In this document: piece after piece, positions 22,344-33,745 of the stretch
How the letters are laid out: each line of letters opens with the position of its first letter
How positions within the stretch are numbered: position 1 is the first letter of the stretch
Translations under genes and position numbers: made by a program
The notes under the pieces: generated by a model
The model's input: only the letters and a program-made list of their open reading frames with translations
Database searches by the model: none
Told to the model about the DNA's origin: nothing
NCBI GenBank assembly: GCA_947652605.1
Contig: OX393581.1
Location: 32,234,788-32,298,787, forward strand
Source: Elmis aenea
Lineage: Eukaryota; Arthropoda; Insecta; Coleoptera; Elmidae
Reading direction: 5' to 3'
Length of the DNA stretch: 64,000 nt

Positions 22344-22526
22344 ATAATACAATCTTGGTTTCCGGGTTTGGAACCGCGTCTTCTATATTTAGAAGTAGTT
22401 GACGTTTCGACCATTGTGTCTTGGTCTTTTTCGTTTTGAAAAAGACCAAGACACAATGGTCGAAACGTCAACTACTTCTAAATATAGAAGACGCGGTTCC
22501 AAACCCGGAAACCAAGATTGTATTAT
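22344..22526. repeat. Perfect palindrome, 89-bp arms, 5-base loop
   Basis: The arms 22344-22432 and 22438-22526 are exact inverse complements around GTTTT at 22433-22437. The arms contain GGTCGAAACGTCAAC, a motif that also resembles the 3' half of hammerhead/Penelope-like sequences, and GCGGTTCCAAACCCGGAAAC. The foldback element at 22530 begins three bases after the right arm. Confidence 0.95.
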
Positions 22527-23124
22527 ATACAGGGTGGGCAAATTTCGAAGTTTTCATAGGGAATCTCGGTAACTACAAAAGGTGTCAAAAACGGACCCGC
22601 TTCCTCGATCTCTTTCTTCCAGAAAAAGTTAATGGTGAAAACTAAAATTGGTTATCGTCTTTTGCTTATCACCGATAACTCGATTTTTCGACTTTTCGTT
22701 TTATGACTATATCTCGCTTGTTTATGAAAATAAACAAAAATCATTTAGACGCTCCACAGGCAATTTTTTTGATAAGAATGCAGTGGCGTAGACAATTAAA
22801 AAAAAAAAATGTCGAAATTCGAGTTGTGACTTAAAGTTGTATTTTATTAAATGGAACCCATAGTTGGCTGTGGCATCACGAGAAAGAGGTTTTTTTCCTC
22901 ATTCCAATAATATATATAATGTGGGGTCGATTATTCATTTTCCTTACATTATAGCAAAAATTAGGTAATTTTTCATACTTTATTTTATTTTTAGTAGTAG
23001 ACTTATGTCATTAGGAATATAACAAGTAAAACAAACTGTCATTCTGTTGTTTTAACGATAATTTGACAGAAACAACCACGTTTAATTGTTGATTGTTTTT
23101 ATTTTTGCACCTTAAAAACACGAA

Positions 23125-23215
23125 ATGGCTTACGAATATACGAAAAGTATGATTGTTAGAATGTTCTATTCAAAGTAATAATAATTCTGAAGCTGCAAGT
23201 GAAATTTATTTTAAT
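23125..23215 (+). pseudogene. DUF4817-type mariner transposase N-terminus, left arm
   Basis: ATG opens MAYEYTKSMIVRMFYSK, then a stop, then NNNSEAASEIYF. The pattern N-x-S-x-x-A-x-x-x-Y matches the helix-turn-helix at the start of insect DUF4817/DDE_3 transposases. Decayed. Confidence 0.5.
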
Positions 23216-23284
23216 TAAAGTAAAATTTTCTCTTAGTTCATTCATATTATTATTACTACTTTTATATAAATTGTCTTTAATGTG

Positions 23285-23405
23285 CCCCCAAAACGAGATT
23301 TAGTTTTAATCTTCCAAAAATAAATTTATTAGATTGCCTTTTTTCTGGGTAACGATTAAAATAAGTTTCACTTGCAGATTCAGAATTATTATTACTTTAA
23401 ATAAA
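23285..23405 (-). pseudogene. DUF4817-type mariner transposase N-terminus, right arm
   Basis: The minus-strand frame reads SNNNSESASETYFNRYPEKR and then FIFGRLKLNL, matching the family pattern NS..A...Y..RYP.RR......F.RL...L. It is the inverted counterpart of 23125-23215 and extends further into the domain. Stops precede it. Confidence 0.55.
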
Positions 23406-23639
23406 ACATTCTTACATATCATACAAGCAAGATTATAGTCATAAAACGAAAAGTCGAAAAATCTAGTTATCGGCGATAACTCGGAAACAAAAGACGATAA
23501 CCAATTTTAGTTTTAGTTTTCACCATTAATTTTTTCTCGAAAAAAGAGATCGAGGAAGTGGGGTCCATTTTTCTATACCTCTTATTGGTACCGAAACTCC
23601 CTATAAAAACATCGAAATATGCCCACCCTATCTCTAAAA

Positions 23640-24245
23640 CAGGCCAAATTTCAATCTTCTGCTATTAAACTGATGACTACAGTTTTCTGGGATATGGAAG
23701 CAATCTTATTGATTGGATATGCAACAGGGTTGCACAATTAGGCCTGATTGCATATAAGTTGAACCTGGAATAACCCCGGGATTAAACCACATTAAACAGA
23801 ACTAGGCAAAATCGCAGCATAGTTGGCGCTGATATTGCCTAGTTTTAGGGCTACTTGTATTTTAACACCAGTACTAGATACTTTGTGCAATTGGGCCTAA
23901 AAATTGCGGTTATCAGACAAAAGACCAAATTCTTATCGGTAAAAAAATATGTTGCTTCACAACTTTGCAGAGTGCTCAAGGCATAAAGTTCAACTAATTT
24001 ATCCATGATCATAGTACTTTTGAGATAAGGCTTTCTCCTTATTGTCTTGATTTAGCTCCTTTCGACTTTTATTTATTTTAAACGTTAATAATTTTTGTTA
24101 AGGCGATTAAAATCTCATTAAGAAGAAGTAACGTTGCTATGGAGAGATATTCGAGAGGACAGACAAATGATTTTTTTCTTAATGTGTATTATTCCTGGCT
24201 AAACTTTAAAACCGTGTAGCTGTTGAAGAGAGTTGAAAAATAAAA
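23640..24245 (+). pseudogene. Mariner transposase pseudogene, C-terminal half
   Basis: The frame reads AIKLMTTVFWDMEAILLIGY near 23668-23727, the conserved VMATVFWD..GI..IDY region with the second catalytic Asp. A MITE (23751-23897) then intervenes, followed by DKRPNSYR and KNMLLHNFAECSRHK (compare KKVLFHQDNAPAHKS) and SPYCLDLAPFDFYLF near 24030-24075 (compare PYSPDLAPSDFFLF, third Asp). Stops and frame changes make it inactive. The foldback at 22530-23630 cut off the 5' half. Confidence 0.75.
23751..23897. mobile_element. Short MITE (GGCCTGATTGCA ends), copy 1
   Basis: The inverted ends are GGCCTGATTGCA and TGCAATTGGGCC, flanked by TTA and TAA. The mariner reading frame resumes on its far side, confirming insertion. 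A copy in inverted orientation relative to this one lies at 25787-25944 and shares TTGGCGCTGATATTGCC. A 3-bp TWA duplication suggests PIF/Harbinger. Confidence 0.7.
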
Positions 24246-24249
24246 TTGT

Positions 24250-25340
24250 ATTTAGCCCTGTTATTTTTCAATGCGAGGTTACTTCATAATTTGCTCTCGC
24301 ACATTCGAAAGGTGTCCGATAAAAACAAAATGATGTTTCGGAAAAGTTCAGAAAAATTTTTCCTATTTATTCTCTCAAAGCTCGTCAAATTTTTTGTCTA
24401 GTACGCCTTGTACAGGACCAAATTATTGAGCTTAATTGAATTGTCTAGCCATTTTTTTTACAATAATAGGATAAAACAACAAATTCAGATACTTTTGTTA
24501 CAGCTTATATTCATTTCAAAATCGATTTGATCTTTCACAAAACTGATTATCTGTAGATCGCTCAATATCGAGTGTTTAAAATTTTATTGATATAATGTGT
24601 CACTCCGAAGATGTTATTAGCATAGAAACAACAGGAAGCAAAAGGAAGTGCATATCATGTCATGGCAGGTCGGAAGGGAATGTACCTATGGCCGGATTGT
24701 TTCCGTTTCGAGAAACCGTAGGAACGCTAGCGTTGGGTAGCTTTACACTCTTATAGGATTACTAGGAAACCTCTCAACTAATCTAATGCAAGGATGACTC
24801 GTCTGTTCGCTTATGTACAACGTATTAATAATAATTGTTGAAAAGTAGATTTTAAGACAGTAAATTCATTACTTGGCTATTTGAAATATTATTATTTTTT
24901 TTTATAAAAAAAGTAAATTAGGTACAATTGAACGAATTATATCTATTTCATTAATTTTTTTCATATTACTAAGAAATCAATGTCTTGTGTTGAATTTATT
25001 CGAACGAGTTGCATAAACAAAGTTATAAATATACAGAGAATCTAAACAAATAAAACAATGACTTCCAAAAAGATTGCATGCCACCAACTAGACGACTTTA
25101 GGATGAAATATAATGACGATAACTACACTCATATGTTAAATTCTCCATAATGACGTCACGTTTTGTCGTTATGACAGCGGATAAAAAGGTACCTAAGTAA
25201 ATATCCACTTGCATTTTTGCATGTTACTTTGTTACCATGCAACCTACTTATTTGATTGTAACTAAGTAAAAGATTTGACGTTTTGTCGGTTATTATTTGA
25301 AGGTTATAATTTATTCGTGCAGTTATCGTACCGAATTACA
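24250..25340. other. Noncoding, nothing recognised
   Basis: AT-rich with a GC-richer patch at about 24640-24790 that has no sustained ORF on either strand. TGACGTCA occurs once near 25152. Confidence 0.5.
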
Positions 25341-25344
25341 CTCG

Positions 25345-25550
25345 AGCTTTTTTTATATCCTGGACAAACTTGCTTTTACTAAACTCAAGTTTAGTTGCTA
25401 TTAGGCAAATCTTGACTCGACAACTGTCAACGATAAAACAACTCGTCCTACGGACTCGTTGTTTTATCAGACAGTTTTGTCTCGTCGATTTTCCTAGCAA
25501 CCAAACTTTCGTAGCAACGCAACTTTGTCCGGCTATAAAAAAAGCTCTAG
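25345..25550. repeat. Imperfect palindrome / foldback MITE
   Basis: About 206 bp folding on GATAAAACAACTCGTCC / GGACTCGTTGTTTTATC at the centre (about 25430-25470). Outer arms: GAGCTTTTTTTATATCC with GGCTATAAAAAAAGCTC, and GGACAAACTTGC with GCAACTTTGTCC. Overlapping frames on both strands are a consequence of the symmetry, not genes. Confidence 0.7.
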
Positions 25551-25786
25551 ATAAAAAATTACACAATGTTATAAAAAAACTTTATGGGAATTTTGTGTAA
25601 AAATTAAATGAAAAAGTCCATGTTAGATTAAAAAACCATTAAATGACATTGAAAGACAGTTTTTACTTTTAGTGCCAGTCTATCGTACAATACAACATTT
25701 ATGTTCTCCTAAAACTAGGCCAAATCCCAGCACAAATGACGTTTATATTGCCTAGTGTTAATGGTTAACATGTAAGTTCTCACTGA

Positions 25787-25944
25787 GGCCCGATTGCACA
25801 AAGTAACGATGGTGTTAAAATACGAGTTAACTTCCAAAATTCGGCAACATCAGCGCCAACTATTCTGCGATTTTGCCAAGTTCTAGGGTTAACGTGGTTT
25901 GATCCCAGGGTTAATCCCAGTTTTAACTTTTATGCAATCGAGCC
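25787..25944. mobile_element. Short MITE (GGCCTGATTGCA family), copy 2
   Basis: Ends GGCCCGATTGCACAAAG and TGCAATCGAGCC, followed by TTA. The internal sequence matches the inverse of 23751-23897 (GATTTTGCC, AGCGCCAACTAT, GGTTTGATCCC). Confidence 0.65.
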
Positions 25945-26109
25945 TTAATGTAAATGTAAATGTAATGCAAAAAAATATTTACAATGTTTATCTCAACAAC
26001 AAATTAAAAAACCTTCGTAACTTGTATCACATGAGTTTTAAAAGGTTTTACACCTTGTTTGTTTTTTTTTCACAGCGTATTTTTCTTTAAAAAAAAAATA
26101 AAAAAACCT

Positions 26110-26555
26110 TTATAACTTGCGTATTATTGAAAATAAATACATCAACCCTTATATATTTGGAATGAGAAAAAAATAAGGAATTCAAATAGGTCATAGCCAA
26201 CTATAGGTGCCATTTAAAAAAAGATAAATTTGTGTCATAACTTTTTAACGGCGAGCGTAATTTTTTTTAAAAAGTAATAGAGTTTAACATAAAAATATCT
26301 AAAAATATTGTCCATACACTTTTCGATATTTACAACAACAATAACGAAGATATGACACATTATTAATATGACAAAAAAACACATTTTTTCCAATAACTCA
26401 AAAACCGGAAATGATAGAATATTTTTGAAAAAGGTTCTGACTTTGTTTGAAAAAACTGCACATTTTTGGTAATTTAACCGTTTCTCTATCTTAAATATTA
26501 TGCGAGATTGCCATGTAATTCCATCGAATTTGAACCACTCTGTACACTTTATACC
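26110..26555. mobile_element. Single arm of TACAGGGTGGTCC foldback family
   Basis: Shares AACTCAAAAACCGGAAATGA, AACTGCACATTTTTGGTAAT and ATCGAATTTGAACCAC with the right arm of the element ending at 39675, and the GCCAACTATAGG segment with several others. The right end CACTCTGTAC is eroded. No left arm nearby, so this is a truncated copy. Confidence 0.6.
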
Positions 26556-29533
26556 TACCGTTTTTCAAAAAAGGCAATTGAAAAAAATTAAATAAGTGTT
26601 AATTTTTTAAAATATATTTAAGTGATTTAATTAAAGTTTTAATATTAGATATAAATTTATCAGTATACTTAAAAACCACTTACCTTTTTTTTAAATAAAA
26701 TTATCAACCGAGAAAAACTTGAGAGTCTCGGAACTGATACCGATTTTCTTCAAGAAGCGAGCTCATCTGAAATAAAATAAGTGATTTGGTAATTAAACTT
26801 ATTTACATTTATTTTTTAAGTGAATCACATAAATAATTTAACCATTTATTGGATACTAGACTAATAAAATACTTATGCAAAAATGATGGACCATCGCACC
26901 AATATTTAGGATTAATTAATGTAAAATGTTTAAATGTTTTAGTGCCTAAAATAATTCAAACTTTTTTGAAATAGCTTTTATATAACTCTGGCGATTTTTA
27001 GTACCTACATACATGTAAAAAAGAGTGCTAACAACCAAGTTGTTTTTGAAATCCTTATAACTAAACTGAATACGCGGTGATGTGCTTTTGGAGTTATATG
27101 GTCTTCTAGGGTAAAGCCAAGATACACATCGCTTATTGTCAAAACATGTAAAGTTTGTTATCAAAATCTATTTTTGCGAAACTTTTATTTGTGTAAAGCC
27201 ATTCATTCATCGTTAGGACCGTCGTAGAAGCTGAAGCATTTATTATAATTGAACAGGATGTCTTCGTTTTCGTTAAAATAAATGTTTTAAATCTGAGCTA
27301 TAACTCAAAAAAAAAAGAAGTTTAATGCAGAATATTTTCAGTATAGAAAACTGCAGATAATTCGATTAAAACACTTAAAAGTACTTAAGTGGATTTAAAT
27401 TCACTTTACAGTCTAAATTTATAATTGGCCCTTTGCAAGCAATTTCCTTATATCATTTTGCTAACTAATGTGGCTAATATTAGAAATATATAATTATTAT
27501 TGAAAGGTATAAACGCCTACATCAATTTGTAATGACGTCAACCGGTTCATATCCGCAAACTTCCACATCTAAAACTGTCGCATTGTGTCTAAAAATGATA
27601 AATAAACAGAATTTAACAGTCGTTATCGCAGGATTCAATTGTTTATACATTGAACGTATTGTGGATATTAGGTGGGTTATTTTAAGCAACTGAAATAAAA
27701 AAAAACTAGCAACTAAGAATGTGACAAAAATAACGTTATACATACAACTAAAATTGTTAATTAATGATTTAAACACTGTTAGTAAATAATCAAAAAACAT
27801 TTAATACCATGTCATTTTTTTGCTTGAAAAAAAAATCATCACGAACATCCGATTCGTAACATATTAATTCTAAAAACCTGTTTTGTAATAAAACTATCCA
27901 AAATTATTCATAAATAAAAAAACCGAATAACACTTTAAATAATAATAAATTTTTTATTACAAATTATCGTTCTAAAGTTCGTTTATGCTGTGCCTTCAGG
28001 GAATAAAAACGAAAAATATTTCGTTCGTTTTTGATCGAAACGAATATGAAATATTTCATTTTCGATCTTTACGATCCCACCCATAACATTTCGTTTTCGT
28101 GAACCGAAAAGTAATAGCGGTTAAAAGTGGTTTTACCATTTTTTTTAGTCACCAAGTCGAGGACCTATTTTTTCTTAGGTACCACCCTCTTTTTACGAAT
28201 TCAGAGCAGAGAACTTTTTAAAGAACGATCGCCAAATGTTAAAAGGACAGTGTTGGCTACTCTGTTAATACGATTATTCGAATATTCGATTTTTCAGACT
28301 ATAAATACTTCGTATGTATTAATATGTAAATCAGCATAATTCGCCTTTAATTAAAAACAAATTTGGCCTTATTATTTTTTACTTTTGGTAATAAATGTGA
28401 GATATAAAATGTTTGTGATGAATTTCAAGGTCCATTTACATTTTGGTTTCTGTTCCTTAGCAATCGTTGCGCCCCCGCTAAATTGTAAACGTCGATATGT
28501 TCGGTTTTGATCATTATGGACAACATAATTTAGACTAGTTAAACACATTTAACATGTAACCAAATAAAATGTGTGCATTTTATTTAGTATAACACCCGTC
28601 AGGTGCAAAAACAACAAGTTTGTACAAACCATAGATCATCAACATTCTAATATTAAAGTGCTTGCTCAATACATTTTACAAGAACATTGTTCATATTTTA
28701 GTGTAGGGGATGCAAACTACCGTATAACTTTGTATAAGTCGTCAATATTCGTATTAGATTTTTCGGTGAACGGTTCTATACAGAATATTTTTAATAGTAA
28801 TCGTTTTACAAAGTAAAAATTTGTATGGTATAGAACGAAAAATAATAATAGATCTGATTCTTTTAATTGCTCTAAAAGCAATTTGTTCGTTGCATACTTG
28901 TACATTTGTAGGAATCTATAAGTGTGTTATACGATCTTCTTAATATAATTTTTAGTATTGGAAAGGCGGCTAATTAAATGCTTCATTTTATATCATAATA
29001 ATTAAAATCATATATTTACTTTAACGATCTTAAAAATAAACATAATTAAAAAATAAAAATAAAATTGTTTTACAAGTTCCAATTAGCAGTTCATTACGAC
29101 ACTTTTAGCAAATATAATGAATGTAATATGGTTCATATACGTTTTCCGTAAGTTTAGTGAATAGAAAATCTTGATGTCTATACAGCATTATTGCATAAAA
29201 CATTTGTAATATCCCCTGTTTGTGAACCCACACATTGGTCAGATTAAATGAAAGAATTAGAATTCCAGGTACAACCCCCGGAAAATCTTCAAAGGTAACC
29301 TTCGCTCTGTGCAGTGCTGATATATTTATACGTACCTATATACTGTTTTATCCTGTACGTGAATTCAATGAACAAGAACAAGGAAATGATTTTCTAAGAA
29401 TTTTATAAATTACAACATCGCAAATGTTAGAAAATGGTTATTACCAAAATTTTCGCATACAATACTGTAAAATCAATGAACTAACTAAAGACAACAGTTT
29501 GAAAAAACTATTAAATTTAAATATTTAACAATA
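26556..29533. other. Long AT-rich noncoding stretch
   Basis: No gene recognised. CAGGGAATAAAAACGAAA at 27998 with ATTTCGTTTT repeats to 28110 looks like one end of a hAT MITE with no partner found. TGACGTCA occurs at about 27533. Frames at 27522 and 28571 lack domains. Confidence 0.5.
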
Positions 29534-30064
29534 TAGGGTGTTTCATAATTGAATGCTGATCCTTAGGGGTATTATTCCTTGGATGATTTTAAGAAAAAAA
29601 GTTCATATCAATGTAGGTCCGCAACCGCCGTATTTTTGAGATACAGGGTGTTAAAAGTTGAAAAAAATATCGGTTTTTTCGTAATATCTTTGATACCGCT
29701 TTAGATTTTTTTTTTGAATTTTAGTAGGTACTAACTAGGCATAACAACACATTTTTTTCAGAAAAAAAATGGTTCTATTTCTACCAATGGCGTCCGTACT
29801 AACATGTCCTTGAATATTTTTAATGAAAAAAATGATATGCCACTGTTTTTTTTTCAAAATAAATATCATTTTTATAATTTTACTCTATCTCTTAGTAAAA
29901 ATGGCCTCTTGACTTTTTTTTGTCCGACGAACGGTTTTCGAGTAAACTTTTAACACCCTCAAAAATACGGCGGTTGCGGACCTACATTGATATGAACTTT
30001 TTTTCTTAAAATCATCCAAGGAATAATACCCCTAAGGATTAGCATTCAATTATGAAACACCCTG
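29534..30064. mobile_element. TACAGGGTGTTTCATAATTG MITE (531 bp), TA duplication
   Basis: Arms of about 110 bp: the left has TTAGGGGTATTATTCCTTGG and GTAGGTCCGCAACCGCCGTA; the right has the exact inverses, ending GAAACACCCTG. TA on each side (29532-29533, 30065-30066). The left terminal C is changed to T. No ORF. Confidence 0.88.
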
Positions 30065-30332
30065 TATAAGAAAAATAGAGAAAAATGCAAGAAACTGTTT
30101 GCTTTTAAATAAATGTAACTCCAGAATTCAGTTAGTATTTTCTAAAAATTGTACTATCCATTTATTATTTTGAACGACTTGATGAAAGACTTTGTAAAAA
30201 TAATTTGTTTTTTGAATTTAGTGAAACAGTATCTTGTTTATTTGTACATTTATTTGTAAATTACGTATTATTTATCATTCTTAACATTTTTTAAGTAATT
30301 TCATAGCAACGTTCACCTAATACGAAAACGGT

Positions 30333-31414
30333 AGGTGCGTGAAGGTGGCCGCGACTTTTTCGAAAGTGCAATTTTTTTAAATTGCATTAATTAGCGCCTA
30401 ATTAGCGCCAATTGGCGCCGTAGCTTTTAAAATTAGCGCCTTTATAATAAAAAAGTTACACGCATTTAAAAAAAGTCGCGGCCAACTTCACGCAGCCGCG
30501 ACTTTTTCGAATTTACAAAATTTAATGATGCCATCAATTAGCGCCTAATTAGCGCCAATTAGCGCCGTAGTTTCAAAAATTAGCGCCGTTATAATAAAAA
30601 AGTTACAGACACTTTAAAAAATCGCGGCCAACTTCACGCAGCCGCGACTTCTTCGAATTAACAAAATTTAATGATGCCATCAATTAGCGCCTAATTAGCG
30701 CCAATTAGCGCCGTAGTTTTAAAAATTAGCGCCGTTATAATAAAAAAGTTACAGATATTTTAAAAAATCGCGGCTAACTTCACACCGCGGAAATCTTGCA
30801 AACATACAGATTATAGGTTTTCTACTAATAAGTTCTGTGTTGAATACAATTGGCGCCAATTAGCGCCCTACTTTAATAACCTCGGATTTATCAAATTAAT
30901 AAGTTACAGGTTATGGGTTAACACAGTGCGCAGGGCCGGTGCTGGACTCTAGCCGCCCGCGGCTATAGATATTTTGAGCCCATGCCAATGCGGATCGGGT
31001 ACAAGTAGCTATGCTTTTACAATTATTCTAACCTAATCCACAGGGGTAAAAATATTCTAAAATAATGTGTTGAGCAAAGTGGCAATTTGTACAATGTCAT
31101 GTGTGCCGTTACAATCATTTTGTTTTTAACTTATATACTTCAACTAATGTTTTTGAATTATGTGTTCCTGTTTACGTATATTTTAAATGACATGTTATAA
31201 ATACCAGGTTAAATTTATAATTTTATTTTTATAATAAAGGTATCGATATAATAAAAAACTAAAAAATTAAAAAAGAACAATACAATGAATTTAAAAAGTA
31301 AATGAACAAACAACTTTAAAACTAAGTAATAAAGACCTTAAAATAATTAAGTAAATATAGATCATTATATTGTGTATAATAACAAATGACATAAAAAAAT
31401 TGTTGAAGCTGCAA
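30333..31414 (+). repeat. Left TIR of the MULE, with ~147-bp tandem units
   Basis: Contains about three tandem units starting at each CCGCGAC (30349, 30496, 30642; spacing 147 and 146), each carrying three to four AGCGCC motifs and a GTTATAATAAAAAAGTTACA segment. The inner part includes CAGGGCCGGTGCTGGACTCT (about 30933), which looks like a hAT-type end. The inner boundary is ATTGTTGAAGCTGCAAT at 31414. Confidence 0.85.
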
Positions 31415-31423
31415 TAATTTTGG

Positions 31424-32872
31424 ATCGATAACGAACCGGAAAAGGATGCAGACGTCCAAATTATGTATAAAGTAAAGACTAACAATAAAATGTGTACCCA
31501 GGCCAGCAGAAAAAGATTTTTGAAATCCACTTTAAGAGAGGAAATTGGAAATCAGTTAGCAAGTGGCCAGTCAGCTGCTAATTGGAGGCGTATGTATGCT
31601 AAAAAAATGAAATTTGGTGACACTGAGCCTCCTACTTTATACAGTTTACAAGTCTTACGAAAATGTAAACAGGAGACTATAAACAAATCGGTAAACATTA
31701 AACTAGATTGCAATCCAATTACAACAATTCAAAATTTAAAATACACAGAACCGTATTCAAGTATTATAAAGAATATTGGGTATGACCCATTTTATATTCA
31801 CTACTGGCTACCTGAGCAATTGCACATGTATAAAAATTACTGTATAATGAATAAATTATCAACAATAGCTATTAATGCTACTGGTACGGTTTCGAAAAAA
31901 ATTGGGAGACCAAATGGTTCCAAAAGTTCAGTAATCTTTTTATATTCAGTGGTTATTCATTTGGGTTGTAATGATGTACAAATACCTGTTGGGCAAATGT
32001 TATCAGAAGCGCATGACACAAATCATATTACACTTTGGTTAAATGAATGGCTTAAAAGTGGAGCAACTATTCCAAAAGTGATTGTATCCGATCATTCAAT
32101 GGCGTTACTTGGTGCAATAGCTAGAGCTTCTGGAAACGCTAGTCTTGCAGAATACATCGATAAATGTTTTAAGTGTTAAACAAAAAATACAGAAACACCG
32201 AAATGCTTCATCAGGGTAGACTTTGCTCATGTAATGAAACTTGTATCTCAATGGGAATCACTTAGAAAAGAAGAAAAATTGAAACGAGGGTTTTATCTAC
32301 GAGCTATGGCCCAGCTTATACAAGCAACAAACTTGCAAGCAGCAGAGGAAATAATTGTAGAGTTGTTGGTGTGTTGTAGACATTTATACAGCGGTCAAAT
32401 AGATAATAAAATATCTTCTACACAAAAATCAATAAACTCTTAAAAAAAAAAATTGCTGGAGAAGGTTCAATTGTAATTATTCAAAATGAATCTGATGATG
32501 CACCGGACAATGATGAAGACGTATTAGACTGTCCCAAAAGCATTGCTGATTGGATAAAAAAATTAAACCACCTTGCAAGTTCACAAAACGAATATGTTAC
32601 AGAAGACCCCAACTATTACTATCTTCCAACTTTTCAAAATGACTTGAATAGATTTTTAAAAACCATAGTGTTATGGTCTGCTCTAATGGTACCAAAATTC
32701 CAATATGGAGATAGTACTTGTTCTTCTGCTTCGGTGGAGAGTTACTTTAAGGATTTAAAAAGTGTGACTTTAGAACATGTAAAGTCGCCGTTAAGAATCG
32801 ACAAATTTATTTTAACACATATAAACAGCATTGACAGTTCGCTAAAATTAGCTGAAGCAAAGTTGAAACACG
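31424..32872 (+). pseudogene. MULE-type transposase, exon 1, one stop and one frameshift
   Basis: Main frame from 31463 (ATG); coding-like codons extend back to about 31424. Residues 50-110 (GDTEPPTLYSLQVLRK, IIKNIGYDPFYIHYW) precede a DDE-like core: AINATG (residues 136-141, where Asp is expected at N138), PVGQMLSEAHDTNHITLWL, then KVIVSDHSMALLGAIARA with D210 retained. TAA at 32177-32179 interrupts the frame, which then continues with PKCFIRVDFAHVMK. A frame change near 32415-32430, next to an A-tract, leads to DPNYYYLPTFQNDLNRFL and STCSSASVESYFKDLKSV, the C-terminal SSA..VE..F.DLK block seen in related MULE proteins. Exon 1 ends at a GTAAGT donor (32873). The gene is dead as a transposase unless corrected by readthrough. 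Confidence 0.75.
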
Positions 32873-32930
32873 GTAAGTTTATTTATTTCATGTACTTAAA
32901 ATGTTAAAACTAATTGCGTATGATTTTTAG

Positions 32931-33431
32931 GTTTAAATAGTGAATGCGACACAATAGAACAAATGAGCAATATAAATATTACATCTGACGATGGTAAATA
33001 TATAACATATATACATTTTAACTTATTGTATGCCCCTTTTATGTGCTTAAAATGATAATAATTGCTCATGAATTTTAGATTTATTTAGTGCACCTGACAA
33101 AATAGAAGAAATAAGCCATATAAATAGTACATCTGTCAAAGGTAAATACATGTATTTTTTAAAAGTTATTTTATACCTATGGTATGTTGTTAAAATGAAA
33201 TCTAATAATTGCCTATGATTTTTAGATTTAAATGGTGAACATGACACGATGAAAGAAATCAGCAATATAGATATTACATCTGTTAAAGGTGAACATGTAC
33301 ATTTTTTTAAAAATTATTGTATGCCTCTTTATGTGTATAAAATGATAATAATTGCTTGTGATTTTTAGATTTACATTGTGAACATGACAAAATGGAAGAA
33401 AGAAGCAATATAAATAGTACAGATGTCAAAG
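32931..33431 (+). CDS. Array of four 63-nt phase-1 micro-exons, 21-residue repeat
   Basis: Exons at 32931-32993, 33079-33141, 33226-33288 and 33369-33431, each exactly 63 nt, each preceded by a TTTTAG acceptor and followed by GTAAAT or GTGAAC. All are phase 1 on both sides, so any number can be included without changing frame. They encode four 21-residue repeats of the pattern D-L-x4-D-x-(I/M)-x-E-x-S-x-I-x-x-T-x-x-K. The genomic repeat unit (exon plus intron) is 148, 147 and 143 bp and the intron sequences are also alike, so the units arose by tandem duplication. They link the transposase exon (ending phase 1 at 32872) to the peptidase exon (starting at 33746). Acidic, Ser/Asn/Thr-rich; probably a flexible linker. 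No family recognised. Confidence 0.75.
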
Positions 33432-33745
33432 GTAAATACACATATTTTTTTAAATTACTTTTTGTCTCTTGTGTAATTTTTAATGTCCAAATAAAAACAT
33501 TTTTTTCTTAAACGGACATTTTTACTTATTACTATGCCTCAGTATACAGTTATTCGCTTGAACGAGTTTGCTTTGCTATTGTTTGTTAAATTTTTTATTT
33601 AACGTCTTTATATTTTCTAATGTATAAACTTTCTTCGTTAGTTAATTGGTCTACTTTTATTAAATATTTGCTAAGCCTTTTTTTACATAATAAACTCTTT
33701 TCTGTGACTTTTATTTTAAACTTATGTTTTATGTAATTGTTTTAG

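Larger units (their letters stand above)
22530..23630. mobile_element. Foldback element, TACAGGGTGGGC family, copy 2
   Basis: Starts CAGGGTGGGCAAATTTCGAA and ends with the inverse GCCCACCCT. The arms (about 270 bp or more) match 4054-4999: GGGAATCTCGGTAAC, CTAAAATTGGTTATCG, CGACTTTTCGTTTTATGACT. Both arms also carry inverted copies of a transposase N-terminal coding region (23125-23215 on +, about 23285-23405 on -), so the element appears built from an inverted duplication of one transposon end. Confidence 0.82.

Noticed and set aside
22373..22500. Full hammerhead ribozyme within the palindrome
   Set aside because: Only the GAAAC-GUC half is present; no CUGANGA core is suitably placed on either arm.
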